NCBI GenBank assembly: GCA_028095005.1
Contig: CM051461.1
Coordinates: 162,722,574-162,786,573 of the forward strand
DNA length: 64,000 nt
Direction of reading: 5' to 3'
Source: Rhynchospora pubera
Taxonomy: Eukaryota > Streptophyta > Magnoliopsida > Poales > Cyperaceae
Position numbers and translations under genes: made by a program. Shown one piece after another: positions 1 to 10,800 of this stretch. How positions within the stretch are numbered: the first letter of the stretch is position 1; each line of letters begins with the position of its first letter. The notes below the pieces were generated by a model. The model was not told the origin of the DNA. It made no database searches and was given only the letters and a program-made list of their open reading frames with translations.

Positions 1-228
1 TATTTGCATGATCAGGTTGACCTGAGAAAAATCCAGGACAGAACAGGCTTGATTGTTTGATCAGTCTATCGGAGAGTAAAATTTGAGAGTTCTAAATCAA
101 GTAAATTGCCAAATATCACTACATATCAAAGCTTGCTCTTCATACAATACCATGCTAGTCAGATCTGGCACCTACCACCACGACTGTCAGTAAATGATGT
201 ACGAGGCGTTAAAAGAAAATTTTGCAAC
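1..228 (-). other. Intron of the BCAT gene
   Basis: This stretch lies 3' of the last visible BCAT exon. I found no sequence resembling the missing C-terminal BCAT exon on the minus strand, so it is read as intron. Nothing else is recognisable. Confidence 0.6.
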
Positions 229-3200
229 CTGATAGCCTTTGCTCGTAGCAACATCTATTATACTTTTCCGGGTGATTCCTGGTAATATTGTTCCTTTCGT
301 TGCTGGTGTGGAAATTACATTACCCTAATAAAATAAAAAATGTCAGCATTGCTAACCAGACAACAATCATGCAAAATCAAGGACTAATAGGAGATCACAT
401 ATTGTATAAAATATATGCAATATTATTCAATATGGTAAGAGACTTTTATGGCTTAATTTTGTTAAGTGACTTTTATGGCCTTATGAAATTCTGCTTGAGT
501 TTAGGCCCAAATTGGTCTTAGACTCAGAATTAACTGCAGGTTTCGGTACAGTGCAGCAAACACAGCCTATAATCCTTAGTCAATAACAATACATTTCAAG
601 AAATCAATCGCAAGTTGCAATCTCTATACTAGGTCCTCATGACCAAAATATCATATTTAAACACAACTTGTGCCCTGGAAAGGAAGTACAACAGCTTAAC
701 AAAAAACGGAGACCAGTTGATCAAATGTCCCTAAACAAATAGCATATGAAATATAAACAAGGTGTTGCACCATACCTTGACAACGAACACATTACATGAA
801 GAAACTTCTTCTAGGTATTTCTTATGAACCGAGTCCAAATACAAAACATCAGAGTAGCCTTTCTCCTTGGCTATTTTCTGTGCCTTTAATACCTATAGAG
901 ACATTAAAATATTATGCTAACAACACAACACTATCCATAAAGCTATCTCAGCAGAAGAAATTTTGTTGGTAACTTAACTTGAATAAATTATGCCTTTCAT
1001 TATAAGCATTTGCAGTGATGGAGAAAGGAATTAAGATATCCAGAAATGCTCAAGTTTTTAACTAATGTTATTCCTTCAACTTTCTTATTTTTTATGATTA
1101 CTTCAATGCTTATTCCTCAACTGTTTCCTAAAATTTAGCGCGTGTATCTATACCATTGGGCTTTGGCGCATGATCACACTGAAAGAATCAACAATATTAC
1201 CACTACAAACACAGAGAAAAGCTGAACTTGCAGAATCAACTTAAAACAAGGTAGCTAATTGGCAAAGAATTATAATCCAATGTGGTGTAATAATTGCATT
1301 ACTGAGGCATAGTTTCCGATGGTCTTTATCCCTCCAGTCCCACCAGGCGTAGCTCTATGGTATCCCTCTTCAACTATCAGATTTATTGGAGCTAAACCTT
1401 CCTGTTAAGAACAACGTTCAATGCATAAATAATTCATATTGTTATATTCAATTTCATAGTTCACGGTAATTTTTTAGGTAAATGTGTTAAATGGATAGCA
1501 TAGTTATGGTTACTTGTGGAACTGTTGGTTTACTGGCAAATTCTAGTTAATTTAATCTTAATGTACATTTTGATATAGCACAACCTGGTGAAGTACTTGA
1601 AGCCGGTTTCTACAAAAGTCTTAACACCATAAACTTTTTATTAAACTAATTGTTGGTATAGAGCAGTCATGCTTAAATAAAGGAAAAACTTCCAAGTAGT
1701 ACCAAAAAGAGAAGACTGATATAAACCAACCTTAAAGTAGTTTCCAACTGGAGCGACGTATATAAGAAAAATGTACTCAGAAGCTGGCACAAGACTAAGA
1801 ACTGGCCCACTTCCTACGAGCAATGGTCTGATATACAGTGAACCCTTCCCCGCAGGTGGAATCTGCACAACAACCATCAACGAAGTTAACACATATATTA
1901 CAAGGTATACATTACACTTGTGATCCTCAAGAGGTCACATCATTTTGGAGTAGATATTATATTTAAACCTTTTTTCCATTTAACTAATTAACATTGCGAT
2001 TTGTATAATTAGTAAATGTGGCATTGCTGACTTGAATGTGTGGTTCTTCCCACATCCTAATCAATGATAACTAACAAGCTATATCAGATTCTCTGATCAA
2101 AGATCCGAAGCAACACTTTTCATTATTCAAGGACTGAAATGAGAAATTTACCTTAGAAAAAAATATAACAGAAACTGGCATTCTTTGAACATGGTACTAT
2201 TTACTCCAGAAAATCCACTTACCCATCGCTTATTTGCCAGGACAGTTTGTTTTACAGCATCCAAAAACTGCTCGACTGTTGGTGCAGGCATGCAAATTCT
2301 CTCTGCACCAGCAATCATCCGTAAGGCATTCTCTTCTGGGCGAAATAGTAATATAGACCCATCTTCTTTCCTATACGCCTTCAGACCTTCAAACAATCCC
2401 TATTTGGGAGAAGTAGAAGCAAAATAAAGCACGTATTGATCCAGAAATGCATCCTTTCATGCTTATAGTTCTTTATGTTGTAAAAAATGTGGTGCCTTTA
2501 AGTTATTAAGCTGAATGGCCATGTATTATACAGGTACTGAGTGCCAATTACAAAATTTCCTGCAGGAATACAGCTTCAGTAAGTGATGTGTGTTAAGTGG
2601 TGATTTATGCCTTTTTCCAGATAACAACAACAACTGGATCACGATTAAGCATACAACTGACCTGCCCATAGTTTAGGACAGCAGAAGAAGGGTTCAACTG
2701 GATTGGCCCAAAAGGCAGCAATTCTCCTTTACTAAATGTCCCATCAGAAGAAGATCGCATAAAATACATAAAGTCAGTTTCCACCAGACCAAATCCAAGG
2801 CTGTCCCAGTCTAAATCAACTATGCCTGGAGTCTCCCTGTTAAATTCACCAATTTTCACCCAAAAAATCTCAGTCATTTAGGAGTTAACATTCAGATACA
2901 TAATTCTAAGCTCAGATTTTAAATAAAATTTTGTAAAGGGGTATAACAAGCCTGACAAGAAAGTAACCTCTTAACATGCAAATTATTGCAATTTACAATG
3001 ATTAGCTTCATGCTTAAAAGAAATTACACTCTGTAATGATGATAGTGATGTATAAATTGGTGAGCCCTTTCACAAGTGACCACAATATCATGCCAACATA
3101 TGCTATTATATTGTATTGAAACAATTGTACGAACCAAGTTTTCCAAAGCAATCGGATAGTACTTACAGAGCTTTCTTGTTGAAGTATGCTTTGCATGTCT

Positions 3201-3646
3201 TTGACCAAGAAGAGAAATGGGAAAGCAACAAAGAAGAACTGGGATGACTCTCCACCTAAATGTCCTTGCAAGAAAAATACATTATTAAATAGTGCTGTTA
3301 ATTCTTACATTTATTTAATAAATAAAATTTAGGAATATGAACGTCTCAACAACTTGATTTTGCTTTGAAGTTTTACAAACAAGCAAAATACAATATCAAA
3401 CGCTCATGGTTATGAAATTGATCCCTTGGCATTTACAACATAAGAGTAATCTTGACATACTGACAGCTACTTGACAGAAAAGCACTTGATAAACAAACAA
3501 AGTTCAGTTGGCCACAAATACCAGGTATAGAGAAAAAGGACCTTATATGACGAAGAAAAAGAGATGCGAGACCCCAGGGAAGAAGAAGCAGCTAGAAAGG
3601 CACCATAGCTGGAACAAAGCTTAGACAGCATAACACTTCTCGCCAT
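229..3646 (-). CDS. BCAT: Branched-chain amino acid aminotransferase, plastid-type (3' end outside window)
   Basis: PLP-dependent enzyme that moves the amino group between leucine, isoleucine or valine and their 2-oxo acids. Exons on the minus strand: 3646-3542, 3255-3167, 2836-2662, 2399-2223, 1862-1731, 1401-1303, 892-776 and 324-229. All have GT-AG borders and their phases join without a break, giving 330 residues. The final exon or exons lie left of base 1. Residues 1 to about 65 are Ser/Lys/Arg-rich and poor in acids, as in an organelle transit peptide. Recognisable BCAT blocks are DLDWDSLGFG, YGQGLFEGLKAYR, GKGSLYIRPLLVGSG and GGIKTIGNYAS. The last holds the expected PLP lysine, near residue 252. 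The start at 3646 is the first ATG after a GA-rich leader and opens the transit-like stretch. Which BCAT paralogue it is, and whether it goes to plastid or mitochondrion, cannot be settled here. Confidence 0.93.
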
Positions 3647-3663
3647 GTCGCTCTTCAGTTTCG

Positions 3664-3682
3664 TCTCTCTCTCTCTCTCTCT
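3664..3682. repeat. (CT/GA)n microsatellite in BCAT leader
   Basis: A pure CT run on the plus strand, GA in the sense of the BCAT transcript, lies about 20 bases upstream of the BCAT ATG. GA/CT tracts are common in plant 5' leaders and core promoters. A role here is inference. Confidence 0.85.
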
Positions 3683-3920
3683 TAGAAGTTGAAAGTATGT
3701 TTGTCTTTGACGGTGGTTTTTAATTTCCGGGGGCAGAGCGTAGATTGCACATTGGAGGGAGGGAGAAAAATGGAGAAGAATCCTGTCTTGGATTTCCCAT
3801 TCCTTGTTGGGAAAACAGTATTTTTTTGTTTTTTCCGATTCATCCAATCGACAATTTTCTAGTGTGATGGAGTTATCCAGTACGATTTATAAGTTGCAAC
3901 TCGCTACGAGAAGACAAGAT

Positions 3921-4071
3921 ACTGGAGGTTTGCAACAGTACGAGGAATGGAGACAGATTTAAAAGAGCTGACGTGTCGGTGTCGCGTGTGTAGATAAGAG
4001 TCCAAATTAGTACACGATCCTTGTGTATTTATATTTCGGATTGACTATTGCGCTTGAGATCTTTATCCATA
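3921..4071. promoter_or_regulatory. Upstream block, copy 1 of a direct duplication
   Basis: It shares with 5593-5748, in the same order and spacing, the words ACTGGAG, GGAATGGAGAC, TGACGTGTC, TAAGAGTCCAAATTAG, ATCCTTGTG, TTGCGCTTG and TTATCCATA or close variants. TGACGTGTC holds an ACGT core of the kind bound by plant bZIP factors. It lies about 275-425 bases upstream of the BCAT start. A regulatory role is inferred from the preserved words and position. Confidence 0.5.
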
Positions 4072-4767
4072 GTTGTTTCTCGGAAATAAATAAAATTTAT
4101 CCATCCCTTGAGAAAATTAAAGTTGAGCTGGCGTTGATCTTGAACATCAGAACATGCCATATTGCCATGTGGATGGGCGTATTCGGAGTGGTCCTGGAAA
4201 TTTCTTTTATTTATTTATTTTTTTGTTTAGGAAGGTTTTATGATTAATTATCCATATTCCATAATAATATTATTTAAAATTTTAGGAATTTAAATTTCTT
4301 TTCGAGATTTTAAACTTCACCGACACCCTCATAACTTAAATAACGGATTTAGAACAAAACACATCAACGTAACAACAACCAAGTACGAAATAACGGTAGC
4401 GTTACATTTCGAAAAATTGACAATATAACTTAAAATTTTTGCATTTGACGGCGTAAAAATGGATGAGTCATTCAACTTACAAATTTTTTTTTGCTGGATA
4501 CAAATCCATACCAAGTTCTAATTCGTTTAGCTTTTAAAACTTTGATTTTGTCAATTTTGCTTTTTGACTTGTTAATGTTTTATATTTTAATTATTCAAAT
4601 AACTGATAAGATAGACTAGTTGTATAATTATTTTTTTATACACATCGTTTTTTCTCCGTTATATCGCTGATATAACTATGTACCGTTATACCACAAAAAA
4701 TCGCATTTTAAAACTGGTTTATATTTTTTAAAGTATGTGTTTACTATGTGACATATCAATGCATGCC

Positions 4768-5076
4768 TAGGCCTGTCAAACGTGGCCCAATGGCACGGAA
4801 AGGGCCCATACCATTTCCGTTTCGTATAATGAAACGGAACATCAACCCATTTCGTTAACCGTTTTATTAATGAAACGGCACAAAATTTCGTTTCGTAAAT
4901 CGTTCTGTTTCACAAATAACACATAAAACAGTTTGAAATGAGATTGAAACGGTTGAGTTTGCTATTTCGTTTATCGTTCCGTTACTTCAAACGAAACAAA
5001 AACCTGTGCCGTTAACCGTTCCGTTTCGTTTATACGGAACGACATAACGTCGAAACGGCAGCCGGTGACACCCCTA
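4768..5076. mobile_element. Non-autonomous hAT-type element, 8-bp target duplication
   Basis: The 309-bp element is flanked by the perfect direct repeat TGCATGCC (4760-4767 and 5077-5084). Its ends are TAGGCCTGTCAAACG and GTGACACCCCTA, near-inverted, with many internal ACGGAACG/CGTTTCGT motifs. Eight-base target duplications and TAGGG-like ends are typical of the hAT superfamily. No transposase is encoded. Confidence 0.8.
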
Positions 5077-5592
5077 TGCATGCCTAAATAAAAGCTTCTC
5101 CGTGAGTGCATTCACGCTTGTTAAATGTGTTGATAAAATTTAAATTTTATATTTTAGGATGAATAAATAAATGACCTTATTTTTTTAAAAAAGAATCATA
5201 CTTCAATAAAGGAAAATATGTAATGGATGAGAAAGTTCGAAAACAGCGATCCAGTGACCGCACTAGGAACCACACTTAGACCCGGTAAGGGATAGAGTAA
5301 GAAAAATGGTTCTAGGAGCCAACTGCACGTCTGCACTTTTGGACAGAGTGAGCCAAAAATCAAAATGTTTTGTATGTGTAGCGGTGTAGGGATTGACCCT
5401 ATTTAAATTTTTAATTCAAAAAAACGGTTCATACGCACCCAATGTACAATACTAATCGAAAGAAATATGATTTTGGGTTTGGGGGGGTGGTTAGGTGATA
5501 GATAATTCGACATTAGAATCGACATGTACAGATGTACTACGACTTTTCCAAATTCGAGGTGGTCACAGGTGGGTCCAACCGCGACAGATGAG

Positions 5593-5748
5593 TACTGGAG
5601 ATTCACAATAGTGAAAGGAATGGAGACGGGCTTCAAATGAGATGACGTGTCCTCTACACCAGGTAAGAGTCCAAATTAGCAAAGGCTCCTTAATCCTTGT
5701 GGTACTTTATAGGGATCGACTGTTGCGCTTGCCGTATCTTTGTCCATA
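5593..5748. promoter_or_regulatory. Upstream block, copy 2 of a direct duplication
   Basis: Second copy of the block at 3921-4071, about 1.67 kb further from BCAT. It keeps GGAATGGAGACGGG, GATGACGTGTCC, AAGAGTCCAAATTAGC, CCTTGTGG and GTTGCGCTTGCC. The two copies have diverged by substitutions and small indels, so the duplication is not recent. The hAT element at 4768-5076 sits between them. Confidence 0.5.
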
Positions 5749-5986
5749 TGTTTGAGATAAAATCAACACTCATCAGCACAACGAGCAAGTCTCTGACAAT
5801 ATATGGTCAAGGCGTTGAGCCTTTGGATGATTTTTTTTTGTCTGAGCAGATTTTATAAATGAATAACAATAATATCTTTCAATTTTATATTTTTATAACG
5901 TATATTTAATTTTTAAAAGTATACATTTTATACGACATCTCAATGTTATGCATTTACGTTCCAATGCACGTCTCTCTTTGTACTAT

Positions 5987-6136
5987 GGCTCCGTTTGGAT
6001 GGTGTGGGAATAAGAGGAATAAAGAAAAAAGTAGGAAGAAGTATCGGAAAATGTATAACTTTATGAAGAGTTTGAATTGTTTATAATACATTTATTTTTT
6101 TATTCTCTTATTTTCACGCTTCATCCAAACGAAGCC
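5987..6136. mobile_element. MITE, GGCTCCGTTTGGATG family (copy 1)
   Basis: The 150-bp element runs from GGCTCCGTTTGGATGG to CATCCAAACGAAGCC, inverted ends, with a TAT direct repeat on each side. A 3-bp target site and GG(C/G)...GTTTGG ends suggest the PIF/Harbinger (Tourist-like) group. The body carries GGAATAAGAGG/GAAGAAG-type motifs shared by the other copies. Confidence 0.8.
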
Positions 6137-6566
6137 TATGATATAAAAAATTCCATGCGTGCATTCACTCTCGTGACTGAACGCATGAATATGCTAACAA
6201 ATTTTCAATTTTATACTTGGTAAAATAAGAAATATTTAACAAATGAGAAAGTGTGAATACACTTAAGTTCTACTCCACAAACTAAATTAGAAAACTGAAG
6301 GCTAAATAAGAGAAGGTAAGAAGTATCTGACTGAATATGATCGGGGTACTTCACTTGTTCCAGAAAAAGAGTCACAAAATGAGAAGAGAAGTTGACGAGG
6401 TAAAGTCATAGACAAAAATTAAATTAAATAAGAGTTACCCTCCGTGCGTAATTCTCAATTTTAGAGTTCCTTATAGAAATATAAATTAAAAGATTTATCT
6501 AACCAAGCAGGACGGATCTAGAAAAAAATTAAACATGAACACAAAATTAGACAAAAAAAATAAGGA

Positions 6567-6953
6567 GAAATGCTAGTGTCCTATATATAGAACGGATGGG
6601 TCCGTCCAATACGATCGTTTTCACATTTTTAAATTTTAAATGACCGATCTAAACCGTTCAATATGTTCTCTATATTGAAAACTTACAATAAATCAATTTT
6701 TACATTTTTCGAATATTTTTTACTATTTTTTTATTTTTGAAAATTCATGATATAAACATTATGGATTGTCCAATAACAACGATTTTCTAAAATACCAAAA
6801 AAATTTGAAAAAAATGTAAAAATTGATTTCTTAAAATTTTTCAATATGGAGAACATATTGAACGGTTTGAATCGGTCATTTGAAATTTAAAAATGTGAAA
6901 ACGATCGTATTGGACGAAGTCCATCCGTCCAATATATTGGACTCTAGCATTTC
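6567..6953. mobile_element. Long foldback element
   Basis: The two halves are inverted repeats over roughly 120 bases per arm. Words such as CCAATACGATCGTTTTCACA, CCGTTCAATATGTTCTC and GAAATGCTAG occur on both strands. The centre is AT-rich. No coding sequence is visible. I could not fix a target-site duplication, so the superfamily is unknown. It lies about 930 bases upstream of the MURE start. Confidence 0.75.
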
Positions 6954-7882
6954 ACAAAAAAAGAAGAGAAATTAGAGGTGCAATTCACACACAAAAAAAA
7001 ATCAGCCAATGGTGGTATTAGCTCTTATTCGGAATAAGAGGAGAGATGAGAGAAAAGCTTATTCCAAAAGTTGAATAAGCTTATTCCGACGGTTGCCAAA
7101 CACACTCTAATTTTCAAAAAACAAGCCAAGCGCTTGCTTGGGCTTGTCTCTACTCGACTTGGTCCCTACAAGACTGCAATCAAGGATTTTATCTAATTTC
7201 GAATGCAAAATGTATTCAAATTTTATTATATATAATATGAATCATTGATTATTATAATATGGTTTGATTGATTAGTAGTGTAAGGGCTGTTTGGATCAAG
7301 TGGGAATTTGAAAATTTTTTTATTTCTAGACATAAATTTATTATAAAAGATCTAAACTTTTCACAATAGATATAATTGGAAATCAGTCTTAGTAGATTTG
7401 GGGAATTTGAAAAATTTCATCTATTCCTAAGCGATCTAAAAGGCCGGTAGATATAATTGGTACATGTTATCCATTAAATGAGATAGAAGTACCGTAAGTA
7501 ATATCCTGACTTCGATTGAACGGTATGAAATTTTATGAAAAGTATTTTTACGTTATTTTTAAAAAAATATATATACATACAAATCTTTAATCTTCGTATA
7601 TGAGTGGGTCGGACATATATATTTAAGGCCGTCATCATCTGATCCCAATCTCATCGTGAACCGTCGAATCAGTTACAGCGCATCACGTGATTCGAATCTC
7701 ACTCAGTCACTTCCACTCTCATTCCCTCCTCACGGAGTAGTCACGGTCTCATACCATACGAGATACGACCGGGAACTAGAAGAAAAAGAAAAGAAAAATA
7801 ACCCAAAAAGCGTCACTCCCCGCTTCCTAATCCACAAGAAGCAAGCGTTCCCAAAACCTCATAAACCCCCTCCCCAATCCCC

Positions 7883-10800
7883 ATGTACCACACTCTTCCT
7901 TTCCACTGCTTCACCTCTCTCTCCACCTCCCGTCCCTTCGCCCCCTCTCCCTTACCTCTCCGGCGTCCCTTCCGCCTCGCTGCATTCGGGCGCAATCAGT
8001 CTCAGCCGCTCCACCCCGGCGACGACCCGCCGGAAGCTCCAGAGGATACTTCCCACGGCCTCACCCGGCACCAAATCTTCGAGCGCCAAGTCGACCGGGT
8101 CCGCCGCCGCCTCAAGGATAATCCGCTCGACCTCCCTGACTCCAATTCTTCTTCATCCGGTCCAACCCCCTCTTTTTCCCTTCCAGAGGATGTGTTTTTG
8201 GATGTCGACCAAGCTATATACGAGAAGCAACAGGACCTTGTCAAAGCGGCGCCTCCTCCTCCGGCTGTAGAGGAGGCACAGACGCAGGACGAGCTTTCCC
8301 CTGATGAGGAGCAGGATGTAAACGAAATTAATGATCTACAGGTTGTGTTTCTAGTTATTCTTTTGGCTTAAGTGCAGACCTATCTTAGAAATATAAGGAA
8401 TCTTTAAATTAATATACAAAAGTTTCCTGTCAAGGCAGCTTATGGATAGTTTGAATTCTCATATTTGGTGAAGTTTACCATTTATAAATTTTACCTTTTC
8501 TGGCCCAGATATAAATACATAAGGTATTGTAATATGAAGAACCAAGCCTAGCTCCATCAGCTAGTGCAATGTTCTCCACTTGGGAAAGGCAGGTTCGAAA
8601 CTGGCTAGGTAGATTTGGCAGGGGTATAACAGATGGGGGGCTGGGCCTTAGCCCTTTCTTAAAAAAAAATGGTAATATGTTATAGTTTCCATGATCTTAA
8701 TGCTGAATGAGCATGGGGGACCAATGACATAGAATAGGAGTATAGGACAGACATTTTTGTGAGGATTTCTATAATTTTATTAACTTTTTTGGGATATATA
8801 TATTTTATAATACATATGAAATATTACAATCATTCTTGTCTTCTTTCTTTCTTGCACTCTCATCAGGCTCAGGCCCGAGATGCATATTCCACGGACAGTG
8901 AAGGTGATGAGAACAGTTTAACTAGTCCATCTATAGATGGATCGATGCCTTCTTTTAATTTCAACTTGGATATGTTTGGCAAGGACCGTTTTCGTATCCT
9001 GGTGCCCAAATTCAGCATGACTTTGGCTGAACTCCTTGATGAGAGCAAGCTTGTACCTGTTTCAGTAAAGGGGGATTTAGAGGTCTCCATTGGAGGAGTT
9101 CAGAATGATCCGAGGGAAGTCACTGCTGGAGATCTGTTCATTTGTGGTGCCAATCCTGGTGAATCTAGTGGGATTACGCCCTTAACAGAGGCTGATAAGA
9201 GAGGTGCTGTTGCAGTTGTTGCTGATAAGGAGATTAATATAGACGAGAAGCTTGCCTGCAGGTAGGTTGTAAGTTGAATTAATGGCTTCTGCTTAAAAGT
9301 TCTATCCAGTTACAAAAATACTTGAATGCCTTTTGAGCAAGTTAAAGAACATAACCAAACAGAGTGGAATATATTTGACGTGCTTAACACATGCAGAATT
9401 TTCCAATTATTTGAATATGCCGGAAAGAAAGGATATGTTTTCATAAAAAACTAGATCTAAGTTAAAAGCTGGATTGGGTGGAACCAATTGGTTTGGGTTT
9501 TTTTCTTTCATGTTGGAACTCTAATGTGCCATTCTTGATCTATAGGGCTCTTGTCATAGTGGAAGATACAGCTTCTGTTGTTGAAAGCCTAGCCGCAGCA
9601 TTTTACGGGCGCCCATCAGAGAAAATGCCTGTGATTGGTGTAGCTGGTTCCAGTGGGGTTACCTCAACTGTCCATCTAATCAGGGCCATGTATGAGGCCT
9701 CTGGCCGTCGTACTGGTATGCTGTCTGTCGTGGGCCATAATGTGCATGGCAACAACCATCTGGAGTCTCCTGATGATCCACCTACAATACCAGATGTAGT
9801 CTCAGTGCAGAAAATGTTGGCAACAATGATCCATAATGGGTCAGAGGCTGTTGCCATGGATTCATCTATTGATGGAAATGGAGATGAGATAGACTATGAT
9901 ATTGCAGTTTTCACTAATTTAAGATATGAGGATGCTGATGCTAACGGTTCCAAGGAAGAATACATGAAAAGAAAGGCGAGAGTTTTCGCTAAGATGGTGG
10001 ACCCCAGTCGTCACAGAAAAGTGGTCAATATAGATGATCCCAACGTCCTGTACTTTTTATCTCAGGGAAGCCCTGATGTGCCGGTGGTTACTTATGCCAT
10101 GGAAAGTAAGAAAGCCGATGTGCATGTTATAAAGCATAGGTTTTCTTTATTTGAAACAGAGGTTTTAGTGCAGACACCCCATGGCATACTCGAGATTTCT
10201 TCTGGTTTACTTTGCATGGAAAATGTGTATAGCATCCTGGCAGCTGTAGCTGTTGGGATAGCAGTCGGTGTACCATTGGAAGATATTGTGAGGGGGATTG
10301 AAGAAGTGGATGCAGTACCAGGTAGAATTGAGCTCATTGATGAAGAGCAAACTTTTGGCGTAGTAGTGGACCATGCCAGAACACCAGAGGCTCTGTCTAG
10401 ACTTCTTGATACAGTGAAAGAGCTGGGTCCGCGGCGAATCATTACTGGTTTGTTGTTTGCAAACTTCTTTGTTTAGATATTATTTGCCAAGATTTCTTCA
10501 TCTATTCTTGCTGGATTTAAGTGCTTAGGAATACACACAACCAAACTGAGTATTTGTCCCCAACTGAATGTGAGCATTTAACTATTTGCCTTTCTGGAAA
10601 CAACTTCCTTTTTATTTATTGGAAAGTTTTTTTCTTCTTTTGTTAATGCTTTGATTGGTTCCCCTAGGTGGGGCCCTTCATTCTAAAAAAAATTATTGAA
10701 ATTTTACAATGTAGTCAACCTAATCTGTAGTTCTGGCGTTCTAGCTCCCTATGAAGAGTAATGCACCTTGGAAATTCATGTTGAGGTGATTTAGCAAGTT

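Larger units (their letters stand above)
3647..7882. other. Intergenic region between divergent BCAT and MURE genes
   Basis: It should contain the promoters of both head-to-head genes. I see two diverged direct copies of a promoter-like block (3921-4071 and 5593-5748), a hAT-type element (4768-5076), a short MITE (5987-6136), a long foldback element (6567-6953), and a weak TIR-like pair near 7287 and 7446. ORFs here are short and unlike known proteins. Confidence 0.7.

Noticed and set aside
7287..7446. Possible MITE from GGGCTGTTTGGATCA to ATCTAAAAGGCC
   Set aside because: Only weak inverted similarity and no matching flanks.
7656..8270. 204-codon frame overlapping MURE exon 1
   Set aside because: Different frame from the MurE protein, low-complexity Ser/Pro/Arg. 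The MURE frame continues through seven in-phase exons.
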